Both the position numbers and the translations under genes were made by a program. The notes below the pieces were generated by a model. The model was given only the letters and a program-made list of their open reading frames with translations, ran no database searches and had not been told where the DNA came from. 64,000 nt of DNA from JABJMC01 sp964459205 (lineage in GTDB: Bacteria; Patescibacteriota; Gracilibacteria; UBA1369; UBA12473): assembly GCA_964459205.1 (NCBI GenBank), contig CAYWKJ010000001.1, positions 21,936 to 85,935 of the forward strand, in the 5' to 3' direction. Shown here in pieces: positions 43,431-52,115 of the stretch; position 1 is the stretch's first letter, and the number at the start of each line of letters is the position of its first letter.

Positions 43431-44585
43431 ATGAAATCATTACTTTTAGAACGGGGTTCGTTTTGGTTGCGATCACAGGATCAGATTTTTGTGGGGCTTG
43501 GTGTGGCCAAAGAATGGAAAGCAAAAACTTTGGAGGAGGCGCAGGTGGCTTTGCAGGAAATGCGAAAGACGCCAGGATTTAAAGCTGGGTATTTTAGTTA
43601 TGATTTTGGGGTGATGTGGCAAGGAGTAGAAGCTCAGAAAAAAGACCCGCTTAAGACCCCATTGTTGCATTTTGTGATGCCAAAGGAGCTTTTTGTCTTT
43701 GAGGCGGACAGCCTGGAGGCTTATAAATTTTTGGAGCAGGAGGTTTTTGAGGCAACAGATCCGCGGGCGGATTTAACCCAAACAGAGTATGAGGAACAGA
43801 TTGGAAAAATTCATCAACTACTTAGAGAGGGCGAGACTTATGAAGTAAATTTTGCGCAGCGGTTTGCTGGGGAATTTAAAGGGAATCCATTAGAAGTTTT
43901 TCGGCGTTTGAATGAGTTAAACCCGTCGCCGCATGCTTGTTATTTTAATTTTGATCCGATTATGGTTGTGAGTTGTTCGCCGGAAAGATTGGTTCGTGGT
44001 AAGCAAGAAAATGGGCGAATGGTTTTGGAAACACGGCCGATAAAAGGGACGGTCCCGCGTGGCAACACTCCCGAGGAAGATGCCGCATACATTGAGCAGC
44101 TTTTGGCCAGCAAAAAAGACGAGGCTGAGCTGAATATGATTGTGGATTTAGCGCGTAATGATTTGGGTCGAGTTTGTGAAATTGGCTCGGTGGAGGTAAC
44201 GGAGCATCGCGCTATAGAATCCTATTCGCATGTTCATCATACGATATCTAATGTTCGGGGTGTTCTGCGCGATAGTTTGGATTGGGTAGATGTTGTGAAG
44301 GCCCTTTTTCCAGGAGGGTCAATTACTGGTGCCCCTAAGTATCGGACTATGGAAATTATTGATAATTTAGAGCCTTGTTTGCGCGGAATTTATACAGGAT
44401 CGGCCGGTTATATTGATGAAAATGGGCAGTTTGATTTTAATATTTTGATTCGGACTTTCGCCTTTAATTTAGAACAGCAAAAATATTCCTATCATTCTGG
44501 CGGGGCAATTGTAATTGATTCAGAGGCGAGCGCTGAATATGAGGAAACATTGCAAAAAGCAGCGGCTTTAAAAGGAGTGCTGTAG
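43431..44585 (+). CDS. pabB: Aminodeoxychorismate synthase component I
   Basis: Converts chorismate plus ammonia to 4-amino-4-deoxychorismate, the first committed step to p-aminobenzoate. 384 aa, chorismate-binding fold. PIKGT at 203-207 has the Lys (205) that distinguishes PabB from anthranilate synthase (PIAGT). Other motifs: TYEVNFAQRF, DLARNDLGRVC, and PGGSITGAPKYRTMEII. No PabA partner is in the window, so free ammonia or a distant amidotransferase must supply nitrogen. First of the pabB-orphan-pabC-folP group. Confidence 0.93.
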   Translation: MKSLLLERGSFWLRSQDQIFVGLGVAKEWKAKTLEEAQVALQEMRKTPGFKAGYFSYDFGVMWQGVEAQKKDPLKTPLLHFVMPKELFVFEADSLEAYKFLEQEVFEATDPRADLTQTEYEEQIGKIHQLLREGETYEVNFAQRFAGEFKGNPLEVFRRLNELNPSPHACYFNFDPIMVVSCSPERLVRGKQENGRMVLETRPIKGTVPRGNTPEEDAAYIEQLLASKKDEAELNMIVDLARNDLGRVCEIGSVEVTEHRAIESYSHVHHTISNVRGVLRDSLDWVDVVKALFPGGSITGAPKYRTMEIIDNLEPCLRGIYTGSAGYIDENGQFDFNILIRTFAFNLEQQKYSYHSGGAIVIDSEASAEYEETLQKAAALKGVL

Positions 44586-44675
44586 TGAGTTGTTAAATCT
44601 TATTAACCATACTTACTTGATTTAATTTAAGTGGGTGTTATTTTGAATTTCCATTATTCTTTAATCCTTTTAATT

Positions 44676-45233
44676 ATGGGAGATGTTATAAAATTTCCTG
44701 GCGGCGAGCAAGTGGCAGACCCGCTTGAGGATGGCCCGCCAGGTCATAAAATTCGGATTGCTGGGGGGCAGGATTTAGATTTTGATCCTAACTTGCAAGG
44801 GGCGCGCAAGCAGGTGGCAGATCCTGATCATCCAGCTTGTTGGCTGGTTACTCATATTGGGGTAATTCATGCCACAGAGCTAAAATTATTTGATGGAGCT
44901 ACTGATATGGCACATCAAATGATGAAGCTGATTTTAGAGGAGGGTAGTAGATTGGATGATCCCAAAATGACCACTGGGGATGGTTTTGTTCGGGATTTAA
45001 CAATGTTTTTGTTTGCTAGGGCACGGCGTGGCCAGCCGGACACAATTGGTTTGGAGGCCATTAATCGTTTTGGGGAAAGAGTGTTTCCAAGAGAGATTGT
45101 GGGGCAGATTCGGGGTAGGGTTTTGGCTCGTTTAAGTGAGGCGCTTAATCCTCCACAGCCTGGTCCTCGGCCTGAGAGAGAACTTCCAAGCCTTTTGGAG
45201 GTTTTGGATCATTTTATGCCACGGGTTAAATAA
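44676..45233 (+). CDS. Orphan protein between pabB and pabC (185 aa)
   Basis: Unrecognised. ATG at 44676 is chosen over an upstream GTG at 44631 that would add a hydrophobic stub. No membrane segment; residues 30-150 look alpha/beta with a His-rich patch (HPACWLVTHIGVIHATE). It sits 19 bases upstream of pabC and may share its transcript, but nothing in it suggests a folate role. Confidence 0.55.
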   Translation: MGDVIKFPGGEQVADPLEDGPPGHKIRIAGGQDLDFDPNLQGARKQVADPDHPACWLVTHIGVIHATELKLFDGATDMAHQMMKLILEEGSRLDDPKMTTGDGFVRDLTMFLFARARRGQPDTIGLEAINRFGERVFPREIVGQIRGRVLARLSEALNPPQPGPRPERELPSLLEVLDHFMPRVK

Positions 45234-45252
45234 GTGTGATAAGATCGCAGTG

Positions 45253-46077
45253 ATGGCAATTGTATTTTTAAATGGACGGTATCTCGAAGATCGCAAAGCA
45301 AAGATTTCAGTTGGCGATAGCGGATTTTTGTATGGTGAGGGAATTTATGAAACTTTGCGGACGGTTAATGGAAAATTGATGAATTTGGAGGCGCACTTGG
45401 AGCGTTTGGGGCGTTCAGCGGGGCAATTAGGAATTCCTTTGCCAGAACTTTCAAAGATTGGGAAATGGGCGCAACAGGTTGTGAATCGGAATAAATTTAA
45501 AAGCGAGGCGCGAGTTAGAATTACTATTAGTGGTGGGGTGCATGGATTTGGGGCGCCGCCCGAAAAACCCACAATTTTAATTGTGGCGGTTCCAATGCAA
45601 GAAGTTGGTGCGGCGCGGCGAGCACGAGGGGTCTCAGTGATTACTTATAAAATTGAGCGACCTTTCCCAGAGGCAAAAACAACTTTTTTGGTGCCGGGGA
45701 TGATGGGGCAACGAGCTCTTAAAAAAACTCGGGCTTACGAAGCGATTTTAATTGATCGAAATGGCTTTGTTACTGAAGGATCTATTTCAAATGTTTTTAT
45801 AGTTAAGCGGGGAGTGATTTGGACGCCAAAATCAGGGATTTTAGGAGGGACAACCAGAGCGCGAATTATTGATTTAGCGCGTAAATCTAAATTAAAACTT
45901 AAACAACGTGATTTTAAAGTACGTGAACTATTGCGAGTTGATGAGGTTTTTATTTGCAATGCTCCGCGCGGAATTGTTCCGGTGCGGCGAGTTGATAATC
46001 AGGTTATTGGGAATGGGAAAATGGGAGAGGTGACGAGGCAAATTTGGGAAGAATTAAAAAAGAGCGCATGGAGTTAA
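45253..46077 (+). CDS. pabC: Aminodeoxychorismate lyase (class IV aminotransferase fold)
   Basis: PLP enzyme releasing pyruvate from aminodeoxychorismate to give p-aminobenzoate. 274 aa from the ATG at 45253; an upstream frame to 45136 overlaps the orphan gene and is rejected. Motifs: GDSGFLYGEGIYETLRTVNG, LEAHLERLGRS, the lysine-bearing PEAKTTFLVPGMM, and FVTEGSISNVF. D-amino-acid and branched-chain aminotransferases share this fold, but placement with pabB and folP favours PabC. It overlaps the folP start by ten bases. Confidence 0.88.
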   Translation: MAIVFLNGRYLEDRKAKISVGDSGFLYGEGIYETLRTVNGKLMNLEAHLERLGRSAGQLGIPLPELSKIGKWAQQVVNRNKFKSEARVRITISGGVHGFGAPPEKPTILIVAVPMQEVGAARRARGVSVITYKIERPFPEAKTTFLVPGMMGQRALKKTRAYEAILIDRNGFVTEGSISNVFIVKRGVIWTPKSGILGGTTRARIIDLARKSKLKLKQRDFKVRELLRVDEVFICNAPRGIVPVRRVDNQVIGNGKMGEVTRQIWEELKKSAWS

Positions 46078-46874
46078 AAAGTCGTAAAAAAATATTAACC
46101 TTAGATCGCCCACGCATCATGGGAGTGCTTAACGTAACCCCAGATTCTTTTTCGGATGGGAGTGATTTGAGTACAGTTGAAGCGGCAGTTAAAAGAGCTA
46201 AAGAAATGGAAGCCGATATTTTAGATATTGGCGGAGAGTCAACTGGTCCGGGTTCAAAAGATGTGAGTTTGGAGGAAGAGTTGCGTCGCGTAATTCCGGC
46301 CATTGAGGCGATTCGAGCAGAGCTACCAGACATTTGGATTTCGATAGATACTTGGAAGGCCGAAGTAGCGCGTCAGGCGATTGCGGCTGGAGCAGATATG
46401 ATTAATGATGTGACGGCTTTGCGCGGGGATGTCGAGATGGCAAAAGTAGTGCAAGAAACCAGTGTTCCAATCTGTTTAATGTACTCCAAAGATTCAAATG
46501 CGCGGACCACAACTAACTCAAAAGAATACGATGATGTGATGACTACAATTAAAGATTTTTTGCGTGAGCGAATTGCTTTAGCTGGGGATGTTCAAGTGAT
46601 TGTAGATCCTGGGATGGGCGCTTTTGTGAGTATGAATCCCGAATATAGTTACGAGATTTTAGAGAGTTTACGTGAACTGGAAGAGTTGGGATGTCCAATT
46701 TTGGTGGGGACCTCGCGAAAGAGTTTTTTAACGGCGCGATTTGGTGAAAAACCACCTAAAGATCGTTTGGAGGGGTCACTAATGACGGCTTTGCAAGCTG
46801 CTGTAAATGGCGCGCAGATTTTGCGCGTGCACGATGTTCAAAAAACTCGAGAAGTTCTTAAGAAGGCCATTTAA
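46068..46874 (+). CDS. folP: Dihydropteroate synthase
   Basis: Condenses hydroxymethyldihydropterin diphosphate with p-aminobenzoate. 268 aa TIM barrel: MGVLNVTPDSFSDGSD, GGESTGPGS, ISIDTWKAEVARQAI, MINDVTAL, VIVDPGMGAF and GTSRKSFL are all present, so catalysis should be intact. ATG at 46068 lies inside the pabC end (translational coupling). Its 3' end overlaps the convergent PrsW-like gene by 17 bases. Confidence 0.95.
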   Translation: MELKSRKKILTLDRPRIMGVLNVTPDSFSDGSDLSTVEAAVKRAKEMEADILDIGGESTGPGSKDVSLEEELRRVIPAIEAIRAELPDIWISIDTWKAEVARQAIAAGADMINDVTALRGDVEMAKVVQETSVPICLMYSKDSNARTTTNSKEYDDVMTTIKDFLRERIALAGDVQVIVDPGMGAFVSMNPEYSYEILESLRELEELGCPILVGTSRKSFLTARFGEKPPKDRLEGSLMTALQAAVNGAQILRVHDVQKTREVLKKAI

Positions 46875-47832
46875 TTTTCCAGGCCGCGAGATTGGCAAGA
46901 CGCAGTTTTCGGAAAGGAGTGCTGATTTTAGTAAGTGAAAATTCGCCTTTTTTGAGGTCAGCGGCCGTATCTTGAACGCTAGAAAGAGTTTGTTTTTTAA
47001 TGGAAGGAATTTTTTTGAAAAGATTCTGGAGCGCCTGGCCTTCGATAACTAAAGTGACCACAAGTAAAATAATGAATAGCCAAGGAGTGATAGTCATGCC
47101 CTTAAACCAAAAGGCAGCCATATCATGACGGAAGTTGTAAATGATATGCTCAAGTGTCACCCAGCCAAAAGTTACTAAAGGAAGAATCCACCACCAGGCT
47201 TTGGCCGAAGCAAATCGTTTTTTTGCATAAAACCCCAACCCTAATCCCATACCGGCAAATCCAGTGGCCGCAGCATGACCAATATAACCCACGGTTTCGC
47301 CACCCATATTTACGCCTAGGGCGTCACTAAAAAAGTATAAATCACCTAAGTGTGGCCCATAGGTAAAGCTAAAGTTAATTCCTTCCCAAAAGTATTTTTC
47401 AAGCATAGAAAATCCCGCCCCACTCATTACTGATAACAGAAGGAAATCAGAAATATTAAAGATGCTTTTGTTTCGTTTAATAGTAAGGTAAGCAGCAATT
47501 AAAACTGGCAAAAATTTAGCAATTTCTTCGATGGTGGGCATTAGAATTCCGCCAAAAAATCCTTCCGATATATTAAGGCCAATTGCATTAATTAAACTGC
47601 CCATAATAAGTGTAAATCCGGCGCCAATTACTAATCCTTGCGTGTAAATAAATAATCCATATTTAGCGCTAACCGTGCGAGTAATCATAGTGAGTACCAA
47701 GATTTCCAGCATAAACCAGGCTTCAATCCAAAAACCCTCTACATTTCCAGATAAATATTTAACAAAAATATAAATAATACCAATAATCGCGGCTAGCTCG
47801 AGGTATTTTTTAAATGCGGAAGTTTTTTTCAT
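46858..47832 (-). CDS. PrsW-family intramembrane protease-like protein
   Basis: 324 aa, about eight membrane helices. EEIAK (102-106), a conserved Glu in GFSMLEKY (145) and His 186 in GYIGHAAATG match the three motifs of the PrsW/CPBP-type glutamic membrane proteases. The B. subtilis homologue cuts an anti-sigma factor; the target here is unknown. A soluble C-terminal tail of about 60 residues is extra. Six bases separate it from the upstream 47838 gene, so they probably form an operon. Confidence 0.83.
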   Translation of the reverse strand: MKKTSAFKKYLELAAIIGIIYIFVKYLSGNVEGFWIEAWFMLEILVLTMITRTVSAKYGLFIYTQGLVIGAGFTLIMGSLINAIGLNISEGFFGGILMPTIEEIAKFLPVLIAAYLTIKRNKSIFNISDFLLLSVMSGAGFSMLEKYFWEGINFSFTYGPHLGDLYFFSDALGVNMGGETVGYIGHAAATGFAGMGLGLGFYAKKRFASAKAWWWILPLVTFGWVTLEHIIYNFRHDMAAFWFKGMTITPWLFIILLVVTLVIEGQALQNLFKKIPSIKKQTLSSVQDTAADLKKGEFSLTKISTPFRKLRLANLAAWKIKWPS

Positions 47833-47837
47833 AAAAG

Positions 47838-48116
47838 TTAATTGCCTACAACATCAGAGAGTGTGATTTGTTCGTTACCCAGGACTTCGGAAAGAGTGGT
47901 TCCTTCGCTATGAGTTAAGTTAAATTCATTACCAAGAACCTCTGAAAAATCAGGAGCTCTGCCTCCAGATGATCCTCCAACAGTAGATTCATAGTAAGGT
48001 GTCATGACGCTGTGAACAACTCCTAAAAGGCCAGCGCCAAATAAATCGCCAAAATGCCCAAAAGGGCCATTTCCACTGTCCATCATTGCCTCGGTAAGAT
48101 TTCTTAGGATTTCCAT
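47838..48116 (-). CDS. Orphan small protein with repeated EVLGNE motif (92 aa)
   Basis: Unrecognised. Gly/Phe-rich middle (GPFGHFGDLFGAGLLGVV) and a C-terminal tail in which SEVLGNE occurs twice, followed by the related SDVVGN at the very end. The tail repeats look like tandem recognition motifs. It precedes the PrsW-like protease gene on the same strand, so a substrate or partner relation is possible but unproven. Confidence 0.55.
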   Translation of the reverse strand: MEILRNLTEAMMDSGNGPFGHFGDLFGAGLLGVVHSVMTPYYESTVGGSSGGRAPDFSEVLGNEFNLTHSEGTTLSEVLGNEQITLSDVVGN

Positions 48117-48230
48117 ATATGTAAGGTTAGCATTTTTGTATTGTCTCTGACAATAACGTGTTGAAAAGTTTTTGATTACATTTGCGTAAAATTTGAAACG
48201 GTGCTTAATTGTGAGTAATTAAAAAATATT

Positions 48231-48641
48231 ATGTCTAAGCGAGCCTTGGGTTTGGGGAACACAGGGCCAGAAGGAGGACAAGATGGCTCAGGCCATCCAC
48301 GTGAAGCATGGTCAGCAGATCCATATGCTAGCCCAGGCTTGAGTTTGCCAGGGGATGATGAAAATTTGGGGGCTCGCTTAATGGATTGTTTAAAGGGTCG
48401 TAATGGGCAGTGGTTTTTAATGGCAGGCTCTAGAGTAGTGGCTCCTTTCACAGATTCATGTAGAGGTGCTACGGGGACAATTTTGACTGTTAGTTCCGAG
48501 GGAATTGAAATTAAAAGTTGTTTTGGGGCCGGGACTTCGATGGTTATGTCGGTTGCCCCAGACGGGCAGGTATCTCGTGGTAATGCCTATGAGCCAGCTC
48601 TTGTTGAAATGTTTTTAACAACACCAATTCTTTCCTCTTAA
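48231..48641 (+). CDS. Orphan protein (136 aa)
   Basis: Unrecognised. A Gly/Pro-rich, disordered N-terminal 50 residues and a compact beta-rich C-terminal domain from about residue 60 (WFLMAGSRVVAPFTDSC to the end) with two cysteines. No signal or membrane segment. AT-rich, no SD, own transcript likely. Confidence 0.55.
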   Translation: MSKRALGLGNTGPEGGQDGSGHPREAWSADPYASPGLSLPGDDENLGARLMDCLKGRNGQWFLMAGSRVVAPFTDSCRGATGTILTVSSEGIEIKSCFGAGTSMVMSVAPDGQVSRGNAYEPALVEMFLTTPILSS

Positions 48642-48698
48642 ATTGACTTTTTAAAGAGTGATCCCTAGTCTGTAGGCGATCTTTAACGCCTTTTAAAC

Positions 48699-49565
48699 AT
48701 GCCTGATTCAGAAATTCGTCCTTTTATGATTGGAATGGGAGGTGATAGTGGATGTGGAAAGAAAACCATGTCTGAAAATATCGCGGCCTTAGTTGGAGAA
48801 GAGAATTTGTTGGTGATTAGTATGGATGCTTATCACAAATGGGATCGTGAGGAGATGAAAACTAAGGACATTACGCATTTGAATCCAGATTGTAATCATT
48901 TGCAGCTGGCTTTGGATCACGCCAAGCAACTCAAAGCTGGTAAAACTGTCTGGAAAGTTATTTATGATCATGCCACAGGTAAATTTACAGAGCCGCAGAA
49001 GACTGAGCCGCGAAAGTTTGTTTTGATTATGGGCCTTCATCCTTATCATTTGCGTGAAATGCGCGATGTTTTTGATTTTAAGATTTTTTTAAGCCCAGAC
49101 GAGGATATTCGCAAGCGTTGGAAAATTTATAGGGATGTAAAAAAACGTGGCTATACACCTGATGAAGTAGTGAAGGTTTTGGCCCAACGAAAGCCGGATT
49201 CAGTTGGCTATATTAAGGCGCAAGAACAATATGCTGATTTGGTGATTAATTACTTTGCGCTTAAGGATTTAAAAGATCGCGCGACAGATAAAGATATGGG
49301 CGTTAGTTTTATTTATAATGAAGACCCCAAGGCTGATCTTAAATTAATGAAAAAATTATTTGAAGATCGTGATATGTACGCTGCTTTACAAGGTGGGGCA
49401 CTTACGGCAACTGGCGGAAATACCAAAAAAGATGTTCAAGAAATGGCTGATGTTTTGTTTGATGAGCACTCTTGTATTTTGCAGCGTGAAGTTAAATGGA
49501 AGTCTGGTGTTTCGGGAATTTGTCAGCTGTTACTCGCTTTAGAATTTGATCGACGCGTATGTTAG
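48699..49565 (+). CDS. Phosphoribulokinase/uridine-kinase-family protein with altered active site
   Basis: 288 aa. The first 200 residues align by eye with plant/cyanobacterial-type phosphoribulokinase: GGDSGCGKKT (P-loop), MDAYHKWDR (catalytic Asp, His and Arg of PRK in place), IYDHATG, GLHPYHLREMRDVFDFKIFL, KIYRDVKKRGY and ARKPDSVGYI-like IEARKPDF segment. Two key positions differ: the residue after the P-loop lysine is Lys instead of Ser/Thr, and the Glu of EGLHP is Met. Activity is therefore doubtful or changed. The C-terminal 80 residues have no clear match. It overlaps the PTPS start by seven bases. A promoter TTGACT-N17-TAGTCT precedes it near 48650. Confidence 0.7.
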   Translation: MPDSEIRPFMIGMGGDSGCGKKTMSENIAALVGEENLLVISMDAYHKWDREEMKTKDITHLNPDCNHLQLALDHAKQLKAGKTVWKVIYDHATGKFTEPQKTEPRKFVLIMGLHPYHLREMRDVFDFKIFLSPDEDIRKRWKIYRDVKKRGYTPDEVVKVLAQRKPDSVGYIKAQEQYADLVINYFALKDLKDRATDKDMGVSFIYNEDPKADLKLMKKLFEDRDMYAALQGGALTATGGNTKKDVQEMADVLFDEHSCILQREVKWKSGVSGICQLLLALEFDRRVC

Positions 49566-50002
49566 TAACTAAAGTTTTTACTTTTGATTCAGCGCACAAA
49601 CTTACGAATTATTATGGAAAATGTGAGCGACTTCATGGGCATACTTATAAGTTAGAAGTAACGATTGAGGGGCCGGTTCACGAGAACGGAATGGTGGTGG
49701 ATTTTGTGTTGCTGAAGAGAATTGTAAAGCGACGTGTTTTGGATAAATTGGACCATCAGTACTTAAATGATGTGGTAGAGAATCCATCTTCTGAGAGGTT
49801 GGCAGAATGGATCTGGGGGGAGCTAGTTGGATTTCCAGAACTATTGGAAGAGGAGATTGATGACCCGAATTTGGGAGATGATTTAAAAGCTTATTTAGAT
49901 GATACTAAAAACCTTAAACGTGAAGAACAGGATGGAGTTCAGCTGGCGGAAATAAAATTATGGGAGAGTCCCACAAGCTTTGTTACTTACCAAGGCGATT
50001 AG
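49559..50002 (+). CDS. 6-pyruvoyltetrahydropterin synthase homolog, PTPS-III-like (Cys plus Glu active site)
   Basis: 147 aa T-fold protein. Zinc ligands His 13, His 26 and His 28 are visible, the last two in KCERLHGHTY. The catalytic cysteine (22) is followed by Glu 23. Known PTPS-III enzymes, which make 6-hydroxymethyldihydropterin from dihydroneopterin triphosphate and so bypass FolB, have Glu replacing or accompanying the Cys. With pabB, pabC, folP and folK nearby and no folB seen, a folate role is favoured. The alternative is QueD (queuosine), given the yhhQ neighbour. The length is about 25 residues above E. coli QueD, from an acidic insertion before the last strand. Confidence 0.85.
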   Translation: MLVTKVFTFDSAHKLTNYYGKCERLHGHTYKLEVTIEGPVHENGMVVDFVLLKRIVKRRVLDKLDHQYLNDVVENPSSERLAEWIWGELVGFPELLEEEIDDPNLGDDLKAYLDDTKNLKREEQDGVQLAEIKLWESPTSFVTYQGD

Positions 50003-50024
50003 TTTTGTGGTAAGTTAGTTTTTG

Positions 50025-50771
50025 ATGGAATTTGCATTTAATGAATGGTGGTTTCTTTTGCAGGCGCTTGTGGCGCTAACTTTTGTGCTGACGTGTTTTC
50101 GGCTGGGCCGGAGTTGGTTGATTGCTTATATTGCGGTTTCCGTAGTGATCCTCAATTTGGTGGTGATGAAGCAGGTGAATGTTTTTAGTTTGGAGGCAAC
50201 GCTTGGAAATGTGATTTATGCTTCGCTGTTTTTTGCGACTGATCTTTTGTCTGAGCATTATGGCCGGAAGGAGGCTTTTAAATCTGTTAGGATTGGGTTT
50301 TTTGCCGGGATTTTTGCCATGATTATGCTGCAATTTGCACTTAAATATTCGCCGAGTGAATTTGATTTTGCGCAGGGGTCTTTTGAGACTTTGTTTACTT
50401 TGGCACCACGAATTGTGGCCGCGTCATTGTTTACGTATTTAGTGACGCAGAATTTGGATGTTTGGATTTATCATGCGATTAAAAAAAGAACTGGGGAAAA
50501 ATATTTGTGGGTTCGTAATCTTGGATCAACAACAGTGTCGCAATTAGTGGATTCATTCTTGTTTACTTATTTGGCTTTTTACGGGCATTTTCAAGTGCTG
50601 CACGAGATTGCGTTTTTCACTTTTGTGATCAAAATGATAGTGGCGTTTATGGACACCCCGTTTATTTATTTATCGCGGATTCCAGCCTTGGAGCCAGAGA
50701 ATGTTCGAAAAAGAGAACATACACGAATGGGTCGATTTATTTCACGAATTTCCGGAGAAAGGGTAGACTAA
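50025..50771 (+). CDS. yhhQ: Queuosine precursor transporter (YhhQ/QPTR family)
   Basis: 248 aa, about six or seven membrane helices. Family signatures: LGNVIYASLFFATDLLSEHYGRKEA (about 62-87) and the late VRNLGSTTVSQLVDSFLFTY region. YhhQ proteins take up preQ0/preQ1 or queuine, so this suggests salvage for tRNA queuosine; no tgt or queA is visible in the window. It follows the PTPS gene by 22 bases and is five bases before the CYTH gene. Confidence 0.9.
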   Translation: MEFAFNEWWFLLQALVALTFVLTCFRLGRSWLIAYIAVSVVILNLVVMKQVNVFSLEATLGNVIYASLFFATDLLSEHYGRKEAFKSVRIGFFAGIFAMIMLQFALKYSPSEFDFAQGSFETLFTLAPRIVAASLFTYLVTQNLDVWIYHAIKKRTGEKYLWVRNLGSTTVSQLVDSFLFTYLAFYGHFQVLHEIAFFTFVIKMIVAFMDTPFIYLSRIPALEPENVRKREHTRMGRFISRISGERVD

Positions 50772-50775
50772 TAGT

Positions 50776-51333
50776 ATGAATGAGATTGAAGTAAAAATTA
50801 TTGGGATAGATGTGGAGCATGTCATTGGCAAGCTTCAGGATTTGGGTGCGAAACCGATTTTTGCTGGAGTAGTTAAGTGTTTACATTTTGATTTTCCAGA
50901 AAAAAGTTTACGTAAAGCCGGGCGCTTAATGCGCTTGCGTCGCTGGGAGGCCGAAGAAGGTTTTGAAGACAAGTTTGAGATTTGTACCAAAGGACCAAAA
51001 GAAGTTGTGGAAGGTTGCAAATCGCGTGAAGAAATAGAGACGTATGTTGAGGATGCTGATAAGTTTGAGAAAATGATGGAGCGCTTGGGATTTGAGGTAA
51101 CGTTAAATAATGATAAGCATCGGCGTTCTTATATTTTGGGTGGCGCACATGTTGATATTGATGCATACCCTGGGGTGCCGGTTTATATGGAAATCGAAGC
51201 CATGAGTACACAAATTATAGATGACACAATTGAGGCCTTGGAATTACAGGATTGTGAGCGGAGCACCGAGACAGCGAATGAGATGTTTAAACGGCTTTAT
51301 CCAGATGTGGATTTTGATAATTTAAAGCTTTAA
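50776..51333 (+). CDS. CYTH-domain protein (class IV adenylyl cyclase / thiamine triphosphatase-like)
   Basis: 185 aa. The ExExK signature is EIEVK at residues 3-7; basic and acidic strands RLMRLRRWE, KFEICTKGP, and VDIDAYPGVPVYMEIEA complete the triphosphate tunnel. Family members act on triphosphorylated substrates; cAMP synthesis, ThTPase and polyphosphatase are all possible. Last gene of the PRK-like/PTPS/yhhQ run. Confidence 0.88.
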   Translation: MNEIEVKIIGIDVEHVIGKLQDLGAKPIFAGVVKCLHFDFPEKSLRKAGRLMRLRRWEAEEGFEDKFEICTKGPKEVVEGCKSREEIETYVEDADKFEKMMERLGFEVTLNNDKHRRSYILGGAHVDIDAYPGVPVYMEIEAMSTQIIDDTIEALELQDCERSTETANEMFKRLYPDVDFDNLKL

Positions 51334-51399
51334 AATAAGGGGTTGACTTAGGCGGCTTTTATTTGCTAGGTTTTTAAACAAACCTTAAATTTTTTGAAA

Positions 51400-52104
51400 A
51401 TGTCAGATTTAAATAACAGATTAGTTTGTGTTAATGAAGGCGCTCCACCTGCAGCTGGAGGAGCGTTGATGATGTTACCTCCGGGAGCATTGGATGATCA
51501 GACGCTTTTGGAGTGCATGGTGGATACTAGAAGTGACATGACATTAAGTGAGGCTCTAAATAGCGTGATTGCAGAACAATTTTTAAAAGCAGGCTTTGTT
51601 AATGACGGCCCTCGTTTAGTAATAGTTTTGGCGGGAATAGTTAGGCGTTACATGAGACGGGCAGTAAATGATGAAGTTGCCTTTCAAGATCAGTATTTGT
51701 ATGACCTTGCAGGGGCCCTTAGAGGGACTAATCGTCCAGTGGAAAGGATTAGTAAAGGTATTGAGCTAGGCGATCGAGCGATTCATTTAGCATCTGGGTG
51801 GATAGGATCTAGGGACATGGTTCGTCGGTGGAGTTCAAGTGATTTACAAGGATATGGTCAAAATATGGCAATTGTAGGCTATGGAACAGTCATGGATACA
51901 GTTGGTAAGATGGGAGAAAGTGGACGTTCAAGAGAAATGACTTCTCGCGTTGATGCGATTGAATTTTTGATGAATACTCAGGAGTTTAGAGCTCGAATGG
52001 CGAAAGTGATTGCGGTTTTACGATCTTTGCGTCCTCAACAGGAAAACTTGGAGGATGCGTTTGAACGTATGGGACATTCTGGTATGGTTTTAGGGAATAA
52101 TTAA
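51400..52104 (+). CDS. Orphan soluble protein (234 aa)
   Basis: Unrecognised. ATG at 51400 chosen over the TTG two codons upstream. Promoter TTGACT (51343-51348) with TAGGTT (51367-51372) precedes it. Ala/Gly-rich start, then helical body with paired Arg-rich segments (IVRRYMRRAVND, VERISKGIELGDRAIHLASG). No membrane segment. It is 11 bases upstream of the thioredoxin-like gene. Confidence 0.6.
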   Translation: MSDLNNRLVCVNEGAPPAAGGALMMLPPGALDDQTLLECMVDTRSDMTLSEALNSVIAEQFLKAGFVNDGPRLVIVLAGIVRRYMRRAVNDEVAFQDQYLYDLAGALRGTNRPVERISKGIELGDRAIHLASGWIGSRDMVRRWSSSDLQGYGQNMAIVGYGTVMDTVGKMGESGRSREMTSRVDAIEFLMNTQEFRARMAKVIAVLRSLRPQQENLEDAFERMGHSGMVLGNN

Positions 52105-52115
52105 CCTCTCTAAAA

